Origin: JAOAPG01 sp963791575
GTDB lineage: Bacteria; Acidobacteriota; Terriglobia; Terriglobales; Acidobacteriaceae
Assembly: GCA_963791575.1 (NCBI GenBank)
Contig: CAWBSY010000022.1
Coordinates: forward strand, 310,001 to 374,000
Reading direction: 5' to 3'
DNA length: 64,000 nt
Shown here: one piece after another, positions 48,101 to 56,834 of the stretch
Position numbering within the stretch: position 1 is the first letter of the stretch
How the letters are laid out: every line of letters begins with the position of its first letter
The notes under the pieces: generated by a model
Database searches by the model: none
The model's input: only the letters and a program-made list of their open reading frames with translations
What the model was told of the DNA's origin: nothing
Translations under genes and position numbers: made by a program

Positions 48101-48694
48101 GTCTGTTGCTGGGGTAGCTGCGGACTTTCCGGAGACGTGGTCGAAGGCGGAATTCCATTGGGCGACATGCCGCGAGGCAATTCATGGCTCTGTTGTGACC
48201 AGAACTGGTCTTCTTGGCTTGTGTCCATTTGCCGTAGCAGTTGGCACATTTGCATTGGATATAGAACCTTGACCTGCATATTGCCGTCGTAGTTCTTGGT
48301 CAGTTGGTTTCGCTTTCACATAATTTCTGGCTTGGATTTCGTCCGTAACTAGTGCGCGAGTTACGTCGTCTTGTCGAATCAGGCGAAAAACTGCTTCGTC
48401 CGTGAGTTCTTCACGTTCCACGATCCGGCCTTGCTCGAATGCTTTGCGGACGAGCATCTTTTTCACTTCGAGGAACAAGCCAGGTTCTTGCCGCAACAAA
48501 ATAATAATTTTGTCCGCCGGTAATGAAACCATGCGCTCCGCTTCTTTCTCCGCACGCGAATCAGATTGATCGATGGCTCGAGTCCGCGAGGAGTAATCCT
48601 GTGCAAACAAACCGCTTGAACTCATTAACAAAACGAGGAGAGTAATACTGGACAATACGGCCTTGTACAAGGCATGGGAAGGTTTGCTATTCAT
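45186..48694 (-). pseudogene. SLBB-domain polysaccharide export protein (Wza-like), several frameshifts
   Basis: Very large outer-membrane export protein of about 1169 codons. From ATG 48694: signal peptide LSSITLLVLLMSSSGLFAQ, then a helical N-terminal domain LPADKIIILLRQEPGLFLEV, KKMLVRKAFEQGRIVEREEL and TDEAVFRLIRQD, known to me from acidobacterial SLBB proteins. A Gln/Pro/Ser-rich linker follows in shifted frames. From about 47760 the export domain starts: YVIGPGDGLNIDIWGSFSQR (Poly_export motif), then repeated SLBB domains (VYVVGDVQRAGAYDISSLST; VYLEGHVFRPGKFAYQDGMK; VTVTGEVRDPGDH; VSIGGEVARPGKYPLGTDMT). Frame changes lie near 48245, 47830-47757 and 46870. It should form the export channel with Wzz. 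Confidence 0.83.
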
Positions 48695-48780
48695 AAAAAT
48701 GATTTGTGGATTGCTCGTCATCAAGAAGTCTATTGGGAGCAGCAGCTGTTTGCAAAATATTAGTAGCTGACGGATCACGA

Positions 48781-49293
48781 TCAGCGAAAGGGTTCAACGT
48801 CCTCTTCGGCAATTTCGAGCGCGACCGAACGCATAATCGCGTCCAGTGAAATAACAAGCCGGCAGTTCTGTTTTCTCCTCACTAGAATTCCTTGCGCGCC
48901 AGCCATCGGACCATTCTTTACTTGAACTCGACGGCCTACTTTCAAATAGGGATGACTCTTCATTCGAATCTGGTTCTGTAGCCCGCTCCGAAGAGCCTCA
49001 ATTTCATTTTCGGGCAGTGCGGCGGGCAATCCATGGAAATTCACGAATCGCACCACTCCGGGCAATTGCAATACCTGCAATCGATCAGACAAGGGAATAT
49101 GTACGAAGACGTATCCCGGAAAGAGGACCAGATCAACTTCCTTGCGGCGATCTTTCCATCGACGCACCGAGTGATAGGTTGGCAAAAAATAGTCAATGCG
49201 TCTCTCTTCTAGTTGTTTCGCCACGCTCTTCTCGTGTCGCGGACTTGTGTACGCGGCATACCACAATGGGTTTGTGGGAAGTTCTGAAAGCAC
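48781..49293 (-). CDS. UpxY-type NusG-like transcription antiterminator
   Basis: 170 aa. The NGN domain is WYAAYTSPRHEKSVAKQLEE, RRIDYFLPTYHSVRRWKDRR and LVLFPGYVFVHIPLSDRLQV. The KOW-like C-terminal segment is VGRRVQVKNGPMAGAQGILV. Members (UpxY, LoaP, RfaH-like) travel with RNA polymerase over long polysaccharide operons and prevent premature termination. It is the first gene of the minus-strand EPS locus, 86 bases before the SLBB gene, which fits control of the 22 kb downstream. Start GTG at 49293. Confidence 0.9.
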   Translation of the reverse strand: MLSELPTNPLWYAAYTSPRHEKSVAKQLEERRIDYFLPTYHSVRRWKDRRKEVDLVLFPGYVFVHIPLSDRLQVLQLPGVVRFVNFHGLPAALPENEIEALRSGLQNQIRMKSHPYLKVGRRVQVKNGPMAGAQGILVRRKQNCRLVISLDAIMRSVALEIAEEDVEPFR

Positions 49294-50256
49294 CGAAACC
49301 CGGGCTCTCGTGACCTGCCAACATGTGTTGCGAATGTAAATTTGGTGTCACTTCCATCCTAAACCGTAGCTTCGCCCCCTCACTTACATGGCGTTTGTGA
49401 GCTAACCGTCAGCCTTTCAGTTGTTTACAGCCAAAATCTACTCTAGCGCAAGTTGGCCGAGTCCGACGCACTCCATGTCCGTCGCTTGTTGGCGAATCCG
49501 CCAAATTAAATCTGTATTGGTATTAATGCACGCTGAAGAAGGGGCCCGGCTCCCATCTTTTCCGGTCTGGGATATAGGAGCTTTGAAAAAGTCAAAAATC
49601 GAAAACCGAACCTCAGAGTATGATTGAGGACCGATTTGATTAGTCAACCAAAGTTCCCGAATGGACTGGGACTGGTTCGCAAACTGCATGTTAATACTTT
49701 GCACTGATTCGCCCGAGCCGCAAGTAAACACAGATCCACAGTGAGATACAGAAAACGAAGACGCACGCCTCCCAAGACAAGCTTCCTGGTTTCCATTAAC
49801 CCACATCCTGACTAAAGTTGCGCACGTACGAAAAATGCTGTCGGGAGAACCATTTTTTCTAACACACTGTTAGTAGATGCGCAACTTTCCAGTTTACCTC
49901 CGGGTTGTATTTTGGATGGGAGCCTTCCGAGGATAGTTGCTTTCGGGGGGCCTCCGCGAGCACTCTGATTCTGCTGTTTTAAGTCTCGCTTAAGATTGGC
50001 TTACAACGTACCCGCAGAAAAATCGAATTTCCGAGAGAGGCGGCGGATCCGTTGGATAACGGAAGACAACCTCTCCGGTTCGTAATTGAGCGGCCAGGCA
50101 GACTCTGTTGTTAAGCGGTTAGCTCGTTGAACGAATAATAATTGTCTTTGCGGCTGCTGGATTCGCGATTCTGCTCTTAATTCAAACATCTGTTCAAATG
50201 AAAAACCAAACCTCAGAGACCACGAACATCATCCGCCTATGCCGAGGTATTGAGAT
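49294..50256. other. Leader/intergenic region upstream of the EPS operon
   Basis: About 960 bases without a supported gene. A 122-codon minus-strand frame (49438-49806) and a 62-codon one (50001-50189) are not recognisable, have no clear ribosome-binding site and may be chance or remnants. The EPS promoter and any loading site for the UpxY-like factor should be within the left 150 bases; I do not see an ops/JUMPstart-like GGCGGTAG sequence. Confidence 0.4.
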
Positions 50257-51532
50257 CTATTTGCGAGCAGTGGAAGAGGGAGCGAGAATTTCCGGCGGAT
50301 CGAAGAAGCACTGATGCCAGAAGGCATCATCCGAGAGCGTTCCGGCTTTCCACTGCTGAAGTGCGGGAAGTGTTGCAGCGACCATGCCGCCATCTTCCGA
50401 ATCAAAGATCAACACGATTCCTTCTGCGGTCGCGGTTATTTTGTCGTATTCGTTCGAAAAAAGCGCTTTGGCGAATTCCATTTTTTCGTGCGCTCCGGTA
50501 TTGGGCGCATTTTCGCTAGCCTTTTGCACCGAGATAATCTTTACCGTCTTTCCGCGTAGCGGGGCCCAGTCTCCCGGGAAGGCCCCGAACTGCTCGCTGC
50601 CGACGTGAAAAGCTGCGCCATCGCTTGAGGTTCCTGAGGATTGCGCGGCTGCGTCTCCGGGCATTTCCAAGCTGGATCGCCTAATCCATCCCCGTGACAG
50701 GCCGGAAACTCTGACATGAACCCATTGCGGAGCTTCATCTAAAATTTCAAACTCATCGCCCAGTGTGGCCGCGAACAAAACCTTTCCATCAGCGCTGGGA
50801 TTCGCTACTACCGGCGTTCCAGTTTTCTTTACCGCAGCGAGATTGCTGGGGTGTGCTTGATTGTTTAGAATTTCTTCCAGATTTCTTGCTTCTGTTGCTA
50901 ATTCACGTTCATGTTTTTCAGCGGCCTCGGTTTGTGTTCGCTAGAGTCGCAGGCTGATCCGTTTTGTTCGCTGCTGCACCCACTAATGCGCCCTGCGGAA
51001 TTCGCGGCATGGGAGCGGAAATTAGTGGAGTCGCTGCGCTGGTGGAGTTGGAACGTTCTTTTGACGAAGGCTGCGACGAGTTCGCTGTCGAGGTTGACGA
51101 ACCCGTCCCAAGGGCGTCACTCAGTTGATCCATCAAGTCATTCTCTAGCCGGCCATTTGAAGGAAGCACCTGATATCCGGAACTCGTGCCACTCGGGTCC
51201 GCATACCAGGCAGTGATTTTTGCGCTTACTCGTACCAGAGAACCGCCTGACGGAGTGGCGCTCACGGTTACGCTGCACTGGTAATAAGCTCTTCGAAACC
51301 GGTCTAAGGGACGGTCACCGGGTACTGTGAAACCATCCAAAAGGGGCAATCGTCCGGCAGTTGCAGACTGCAATCCTTTCAGTTTTTTCTCAACAGAAGG
51401 CTTTGATTGTGGGAATGAGCGCTCATTAGGAGCATTCTGTCCGCTTGCAAAAAGAGCAGAAACAAGCAGCAGGAGCAACGGAAGTAAAATATTGACAGAT
51501 CGAATAAAAGCCTTGTTCGCGGCACAACTCAC
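50257..51532 (-). CDS. Secreted SH3-like domain protein, one frameshift
   Basis: From 51532: MSCAANKAFIRSVNILLPLL and LLLVSALFASGQ as signal peptide, then a domain with QCSVTVSATPSGGSLVRVSA and ITAWYADPSG, then a Ser/Thr-rich linker. Near 50940 the frame shifts by one base (ATLANT to QTEAAEKHERELATEARNLE). The C-terminal part has a bacterial SH3-like fold: LFAATLGDEFEILDEAPQWV, HVRVSGLSRGWIRRSSLEMP. The joined protein is about 424 aa. The start overlaps the upstream gene by four bases. SH3-type domains often bind peptidoglycan; the function is otherwise unknown. Confidence 0.72.
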
Positions 51533-52432
51533 GGAAGCTGCTCCAATTCATCACGAAAGATCCAGCCGTGCTGCCCTTCCGCCGTCTCTACTCCGAGCCA
51601 ATACGGCGTCGTAATTACAATCACTACTTCACTTCCGGGCGCAAGCGCCTTGAGGGTTGATGCGGTGTGGAAAGGCGCGGATTTCAACGGAGCTCCGGGC
51701 GACTTCACGAGTCGCTCCACCTGACGGCGAAGGTCATGCACGCGCTGTTCTAAAGTTTGGGACGAAGTTTCAGCGGCGACTAGGCGCGAGACATCTTCCG
51801 TTTGCGTTTTCTGAGGACGTACTAACACCTGCTTTGGCCAAATCGTCTTGATGACGCTTTTCTTCATCCGCCGCCTGCTTTTTCTTGAGATGCAAGGCAT
51901 CAATATGGTCCTGGATGTCTTTGAACTCGCTGCTCTCAACTGAGCCGCTGGAGGGATGTACTGTGCGGCGGAAATCTTCAACGAAGACAGCATCGATTCT
52001 CACTGTAGTCTTCGACTCGTCCTTCGCTTCGACAACGTATCGGACTGCGAGAGTACCCTGGTCGCCGGTGTCTTTAAAGTTCACTGGAGCGAGTACTCCA
52101 GTGCGAACCTTGTAAAAAACTTTGCCTGCGCCCGTCCATTTAGGGAAGAGCGGGGACGATTGGACCGCGGTCGCGCTCTCGATGTATTGGTCTTTGTTGT
52201 ATTCCTTGCTGCCTTGAATGATGCCGTCATTCACCACATCCTCGACCGCGTCGACGACTTCACTTTCTGGAGCAGGAATTTCCATGGCAAGCCCAAAGCC
52301 ATAGTCCGGCTTCTTCTCCTTTTCGCGAGCTTGAAGGATAGAAATACATCCGATAGTGAAAAGTACCAATGCAATGAACCAGAGGAATATTTTTGACCCT
52401 GAGGAGAGAGTTTCTAAAAATCGGTTTGCCAT
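51529..52432 (-). CDS. Membrane/lipoprotein-like protein with C-terminal SH3-like domain, one frameshift
   Basis: From 52432: MANRFLETLSSGSKIFLWFI, ALVLFTIGCISILQ, whose hydrophobic stretch ends in a Cys that could be a lipobox or simply a membrane anchor. The middle domain (YIESATAVQSSPLFPKWTGA, GTLAVRYVVEAKDESKTTVR) resembles secreted lipoprotein domains. Near 51830 the frame shifts (DDLAK to QVLVRPQKTQTEDVSRLVAA). A coiled coil (LEQRVHDLRRQVERLVKSPG) precedes VIVITTPYWLGVETAEGQHG and WIFRDELEQLP, an SH3-like end. The joined protein is about 300 aa. It is coupled to the neighbouring SH3 gene, and the two probably act together at the envelope. Confidence 0.7.
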
Positions 52433-52723
52433 AAAGGCGAGAAAGAATTGCGAAATCGTGCCTTGACTTTCGTATTATACATATCCGCGTAGGTGGCCCG
52501 CTTATTTGAATCCGAACTCCCCTGACCAAAAGCGGGTTGGCTGCTCGTCTCGCTCCGTTTAGTCCTCACTATGCTTCACAGCAAGGTTGTCAATTTCGGT
52601 GACTTTTCGACATCCAGCTCACCACAAACTTATTACAAGTTCTTGACATCTCGTCGACCGAGCGGGTGATAGCATTTTGAGTCGAGCAGATTTTTAGGAG
52701 TTAGGCGATCTTACAAATTAGGC

Positions 52724-53381
52724 ATGAATACCATCAATCCCAATCTAGATAACACTGCACCGAGAGGGATTCCGCCGGCAATCGCACAGGAGCGCCCCAA
52801 GAGGATCTCGTGATCGAAGTGGCAAGCAGAAGGCGCTGGTGCAAGCGGCAACGGACTTATTCGGACAGAAAGGGTACGAGGCGACTGCAACCAGAGAAAT
52901 CGCCGCCGCTGCAGGTTGTGCGGAAGGTCTGATCCATCGATATTTCGGCGGGAAAGCAGGCTTACTCTCCGCACTCATTGAGGATCGGGCGTTTGAAGAA
53001 GTCATGGATCTCAATCAAGAGTTGCCGCCAGCTTCGCGATTTGAGGATGAATTCGTGCAACTGGTGGCGTGGGAAATCGATCGCATGTGGAGCGAGCGGG
53101 AAGTTCTTAAAGTGCTGGTTCCTCGTTCGCTTCTGGACTCTACCGTTGCGGATCTGCTGAGGAAAAACTCGCTGCGCCAGCGCACGAAAATTATCGTAGA
53201 GCGCCTGATGCGCTTTCAATCCAGCAAACGATTTACAGAAGAGGAAATTGAGGCTCTCGCCCAATCCGTGGGAGCGTTGGGTTTCGTTTTCGGATTTATG
53301 CGCCCAGTAGTTCTCGGGCAAGACCGCGAACGCGCCAAAGAGATCGCAAACATTATCGCCAAACTATTAGTTCGTTCCTAA
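52724..53381 (+). CDS. TetR/AcrR family regulator, one frameshift near the start
   Basis: ATG 52724 opens MNTINPNLDNTAPRG and runs to QERPKRIS. One extra base near 52811 then shifts to RDRSGKQKALVQAATDLFGQ, KGYEATATREIAAAAGCAEG and LIHRYFGGKAGLLSALIEDR, the TetR_N helix-turn-helix. Starting only at the later in-frame methionine-like codon (52839) would cut into the first helix. The C-terminal domain (VLGFVFGFMRP-like end, NIIAKLLVRS) is ordinary. About 219 aa. It is on the same strand as, and 170 bases before, the cytochrome-porin gene, whose promoter carries a palindrome it may bind. Confidence 0.85.
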
Positions 53382-53451
53382 TCCCTACCTCTCAAGTCGT
53401 ATCCCCTGACAGCCTAAACGTATCATCCTGATCATCTTTTTCGATTTTGTC

Positions 53452-53498
53452 TTGACACCCATTCTTTGTACGTGATAATTAGTGCGTCTACACGCACA
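53452..53498 (+). promoter_or_regulatory. Sigma-70-type promoter with palindrome for the cytochrome/oxidase cluster
   Basis: TTGACA (53452-53457) and GATAAT (53474-53479) are separated by 16 bases. Right after the -10 box lies the inverted repeat GTGCG-TCTACA-CGCAC (53483-53498), placed where a repressor would block initiation. The cytochrome-porin ATG at 53551, with an AGGAGG Shine-Dalgarno, follows. Confidence 0.6.
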
Positions 53499-53550
53499 AC
53501 GCGGTATGACTTTTGGACCAAGAGCTTTGAAACTGATTCAGGAGGACTCG

Positions 53551-54930
53551 ATGACCCCTTCCCGGAGGAGTCTTGCCGGTTTTTTGCTATTCGCCTTTTT
53601 AGTTCTGGGATCTTTTCAGAGCGCCAATGCATTACCCGCGTTCGCTCAGGAAATATGGGCTTCGCTGTTCCGCCTGTCACGAAGCGTGGCCGATGCTCAA
53701 TTATTTTGGGCAAAAGTTTAAGGATAACGGCTACCAGCTGATGAATGATCGGGACGCTCCGATCTGGCAGAATCCAGGTTATTGGCCGGTTACCTTCCGC
53801 ATCACTCCTTTTTGGCACCGCGAGAGCAAAGATAAAGTTCAAATCGATACACCAGCGGGTCCCAGCACGGGTCAGGCCCAGATCACTTCAGCGGTTTTGA
53901 TTTAAGCGGTTTGGACTTTCATACCGGCGGCACCATCGACAAGAATATTTCTTTTTATGTACTGCCTTCGTCAGATGCTACAGCCTCGTTTCACTTCGAA
54001 ACAGTTATGGGACGGCTCGACAATCTGTTTGGCAGTCCATGGCTCAACCTTAAGCTAGGAAAGTTCGAACTAGACAATCTGGTATCTGAAAAGCGGATAT
54101 CTCACTCTGACCAGCATTTCCGGCGTTTATCAAACCTACCACTTCCTTCCCCAAAATGATGGCAATAGATTTGGCCAGATTGGCGATAACCAGCTTGGTT
54201 TGGAGTGGATGGGGCATTCGGTGAATGACCGCACCCGTCGTATCTGCAGCTTTGCTCAGCTCCACTGATGGCAAGTGGGTTACCATACGGTTCGCAATGC
54301 TTATAGTGGATTTTTTGCCGCGAGCCAGGCGTTTGATACCGGAAGGCTAGGCGTCCAACGTATTGGTGCTTACGCCATGGTTGGAGAGGCTGCCAACGAC
54401 TTATTTGACCACGCAGGTGTAGCTATTCCGAGCTGCGGTACCGGCAACAAGTCGTACAGTCGAGTAGGATTTATCGGCCAGTTCTACTTCGGTAAGTTCG
54501 ATTTCGCAAGTGGTAACGCAGCATGGTCACGACAGCGCCTGGTTCGGAGCTGGCTATCGGCAACCCGATTGATAATCCAGGTGGCCCATTGAACAATATC
54601 GCCAGGCACAGTGTTGCCGCCGGGACGCACGCGCCCCGACGTTGGAATGGCTACATGGTGGAGAATCATTATGTTTATAGTCCGCAGCTGATCTTCATTC
54701 AGCGGTCGGAGTGGGAGCGAATGTCCCAGCAGGCGAGCCGTACGATTCGCTTCTAATTCGGCAACAGCGACATGTACACGTTCGGTTTCCGCTACATGCC
54801 AATTATGACCAGCCGCGCTGGTTTTGCCTGGCACAACGAATATTCCTGGCTTCGTGTTCGTGGAGCAGCTCCTGATGGCACGGACGTAACCAGCAGTGCT
54901 CTGATTTCTGGATTTGACTTCGACTTCTAA
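53551..54930 (+). pseudogene. Monoheme cytochrome c-porin fusion, many frameshifts
   Basis: From ATG 53551 (AGGAGG upstream): signal peptide SLAGFLLFAFLVLGSFQSANA, then LPAFA. The frame shifts to RKYGLRCSACHEAWPMLNYF and GQKFKDNGYQL, a single CxxCH heme site in the context LPAFARxYGxxCxxCHxxxPxLNxFGxxFKxNGY. This is the opening of cytochrome c-barrel fusions, an architecture like Cyc2. The rest is a beta-barrel: GFDLSGLDFHTGGTIDKNIS, FYVLPSSDATASFHFETVMG, LTLTSISGVYQTYHFLPQND, VGYHTVRNAYSGFFAASQAF, and a terminal strand SALISGFDFDF. At least seven indels lie between 53645 and 54760. Joined length about 459 aa. Predicted outer-membrane electron conduit. Confidence 0.75.
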
Positions 54931-54940
54931 AGGAATGGCG

Positions 54941-55915
54941 ATGCGCATAAAAATGCTCAATGGGTCATGGTTAGTAGGTGCGGTCGCGGTCCTCGCGCTT
55001 TGCGGCATGTCTTTCGCGCAGATGACGAAGTATGACGAGGATCAGAGGCTCAACATGGATTAGCACAGTCGGAATGGCATGCCGGCCACGCCACAAACGC
55101 CAAGGGAAATTATCGGCGTTATTGCGTGGGCTGCCACGGAGAGGAAGGGTGACGGCGAAGGAGAAAATGCGCAATGGCTCGATCCCAAGCCTCGAAATTT
55201 CACCCTAGCCCAATTTAAATGCCGGTCTACTCCGAGTGGAACTCTGCCGACAGATGAAGATCTGTTTAATAGCATCGGTCGAGGGGCTTGGATCGTTCCG
55301 TAATGCCATCCCTGGAATACGCTGACCAAGCAAGAACGGGTCGATTTAGTCGCTTGGGTCAAGCACTTCTCTGCCAAGTGGACGACCGAAAAGGTGGGAG
55401 CCGCAATTCAGGTGCCACCCGAGCCGGAAATTACCGCTGACAGGATTAAGGCTGGGCAGGTTCTTTTCCAGAAGCTGGAATGCTGGAAGTGCCATGGCGT
55501 CGAAGGCAGGGCCAATGGGCCTTCGTCCGACACCCTCACCGACGACCAGAACCGTCCGATCAAGCCCTATAATTTTGCGGAAGGTTCCCGGCCTAAGTGC
55601 GGCAGCACAGATGAGGATATCTATAAGATCTTCATGACCGGGCTGGATGGCACTCCGATGCCGTCGTTTTCCGACAACGTTAAACCGGACGAGGCATGGG
55701 ATTTAGTTTTCTATCTGCGTACTCTGCAGCCTTTTAAGACGAAAGAAAGATTGTTGGCGAAGCAACTGGGGTTGAAGCCAATTAATCCAAGTGTACCGCT
55801 ACCGGCAGCTCCAGCGGCACCTCCGGCGGCAGACAACACCCCTCAAGCGGCACCTGCGCCTTCGCAGGATAATGCGGCCCCTGCTCAACCGCCGGCACCG
55901 GCTCCTCAGCAATAG
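54941..55915 (+). pseudogene. Diheme cytochrome c, several frameshifts
   Basis: From ATG 54941 (AAAGGA upstream): signal peptide WLVGAVAVLALCGMSFAQ, then MTKYDEDQRLNMD. It shifts to EWHAGHATNAKGNYRRYCVG plus CHGE, heme site 1 (CVGCH, 55123-55137). It shifts again to KGDGEGENAQWLDPKPRNFT and CRSTPSGTLPTDEDLFNSIG. After another break come WNTLTKQERVDLVAWVKHFS and heme site 2 (CWKCH, 55481-55495), with the distal Met in MPSFSDNVKPDEAWDLVFYL. The tail is Pro/Ala/Gln-rich. Both halves are cytochrome c class I-like domains. It probably carries electrons from the outer part of the cluster to CoxB. All breaks are single-base indels. Confidence 0.8.
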
Positions 55916-55948
55916 AATTTGAGAGTTTTTAGGAGAAAGAACTTACCT

Positions 55949-56695
55949 ATGAGACAGCACTTGAAATATAAATTTGCGGCAGCTTTCTGCGTGGTTCTAC
56001 TGCTTACGATTGGAGTTATAATTTCTTCGCGCAGAGTTCACGCCGCTCCCCCCGCAGGGGAGAGCAGCATTACTGGAACTGTCAAGCTCAACGGCACGCC
56101 TCCCCACCAGAGGCCGATCGATATGTCGAAAGAGCCAAGTTGCGCAGCGATTCACGCCAACAAGCCGGTGACCACGGAGAACGTAGTAGTAGGGCCCAGC
56201 GGCGGTTTGGCAAATGTAGTTGTGTACATAAGTCAAGGCTGGAGCGGACCTCCGGTAGTGGCGACACAACCTGCGGAAGTCAATCAAAAAGGCTGTCAGT
56301 ATCTTCCGCACGTGGTGGCCGTGGACGTCAGTCAGGATATGAAGATCGTGAATTCTGACCAGACCTCACATAACATCCATCCGCAGCCGACGAAAAATCC
56401 GGAGTGGAACAAGTCGCAGCCTCCGGGATCTCCGCCATTCGACGTGAAGTGGCAGAACGAAGAAGTTGCCATTCCAGTGAAGTGCAATATTCATCCCTGG
56501 ATGCATGGATACTTTGCGGTGGTGAAGGGACCTTATGGAGTAAGCGACACAAACGGTTCGTTCACTATTCCGAACATTCCACCCGGCAATTACACCTTGA
56601 CGGCGTGGCAGGAAACTTATGGTACGCAAACCCAACAGGTCACCGTTGCGGCGGGCAAGCCAGCGACCGCCAGCTTTGCTTACACGGCCAAGTAA
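55949..56695 (+). CDS. Exported type-1 copper (cupredoxin-like) protein with carboxypeptidase-regulatory-like tail
   Basis: 248 aa from ATG 55949 (an ATG at 55919 lacks a signal-like start). Signal peptide AAAFCVVLLLTIGVIISSRR then VHA. The middle has copper ligands in plastocyanin-like order: NSDQTSHNIHPQ (His), later VKCNIHPWMHGY, i.e. Cys-x2-His-x2-Met. The C-terminal part, SDTNGSFTIPNIPPGNYTLT, is a carboxypeptidase regulatory-like beta domain. It sits between the diheme cytochrome and CoxB, so a role as periplasmic electron carrier or copper handler for the oxidase is inferred. Intact. Confidence 0.82.
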   Translation: MRQHLKYKFAAAFCVVLLLTIGVIISSRRVHAAPPAGESSITGTVKLNGTPPHQRPIDMSKEPSCAAIHANKPVTTENVVVGPSGGLANVVVYISQGWSGPPVVATQPAEVNQKGCQYLPHVVAVDVSQDMKIVNSDQTSHNIHPQPTKNPEWNKSQPPGSPPFDVKWQNEEVAIPVKCNIHPWMHGYFAVVKGPYGVSDTNGSFTIPNIPPGNYTLTAWQETYGTQTQQVTVAAGKPATASFAYTAK

Positions 56696-56834
56696 ATATA
56701 GTTCGGGATTTCAGCTCGGATTAAGGAATGTTCCAGTAAGTATTACCACCGATCACAAATGGCGGTCGTCGCAAGATATGTGGCGACCGCTGATTTCATT
56801 GAACTCCTAAGATTCTCACCAGAGGCGAGGCACC

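Noticed and set aside
49438..49806. 122-codon minus-strand frame upstream of the EPS operon
   Set aside because: No recognisable domain, signal peptide or ribosome-binding site; kept only as a note in the gap.
49600..50219. Two similar short strings (CCGAACCTCAGAG and CCAAACCTCAGAG)
   Set aside because: Only about 20 bases, imperfect and two copies; not enough to call a repeat element.
52475..52530. Minus-strand text GAGTTCGGATTC...AGCGGGCCACC looks like the 3' part of a tRNA
   Set aside because: The T stem does not pair and no matching 5' acceptor, D arm or anticodon arm is present.
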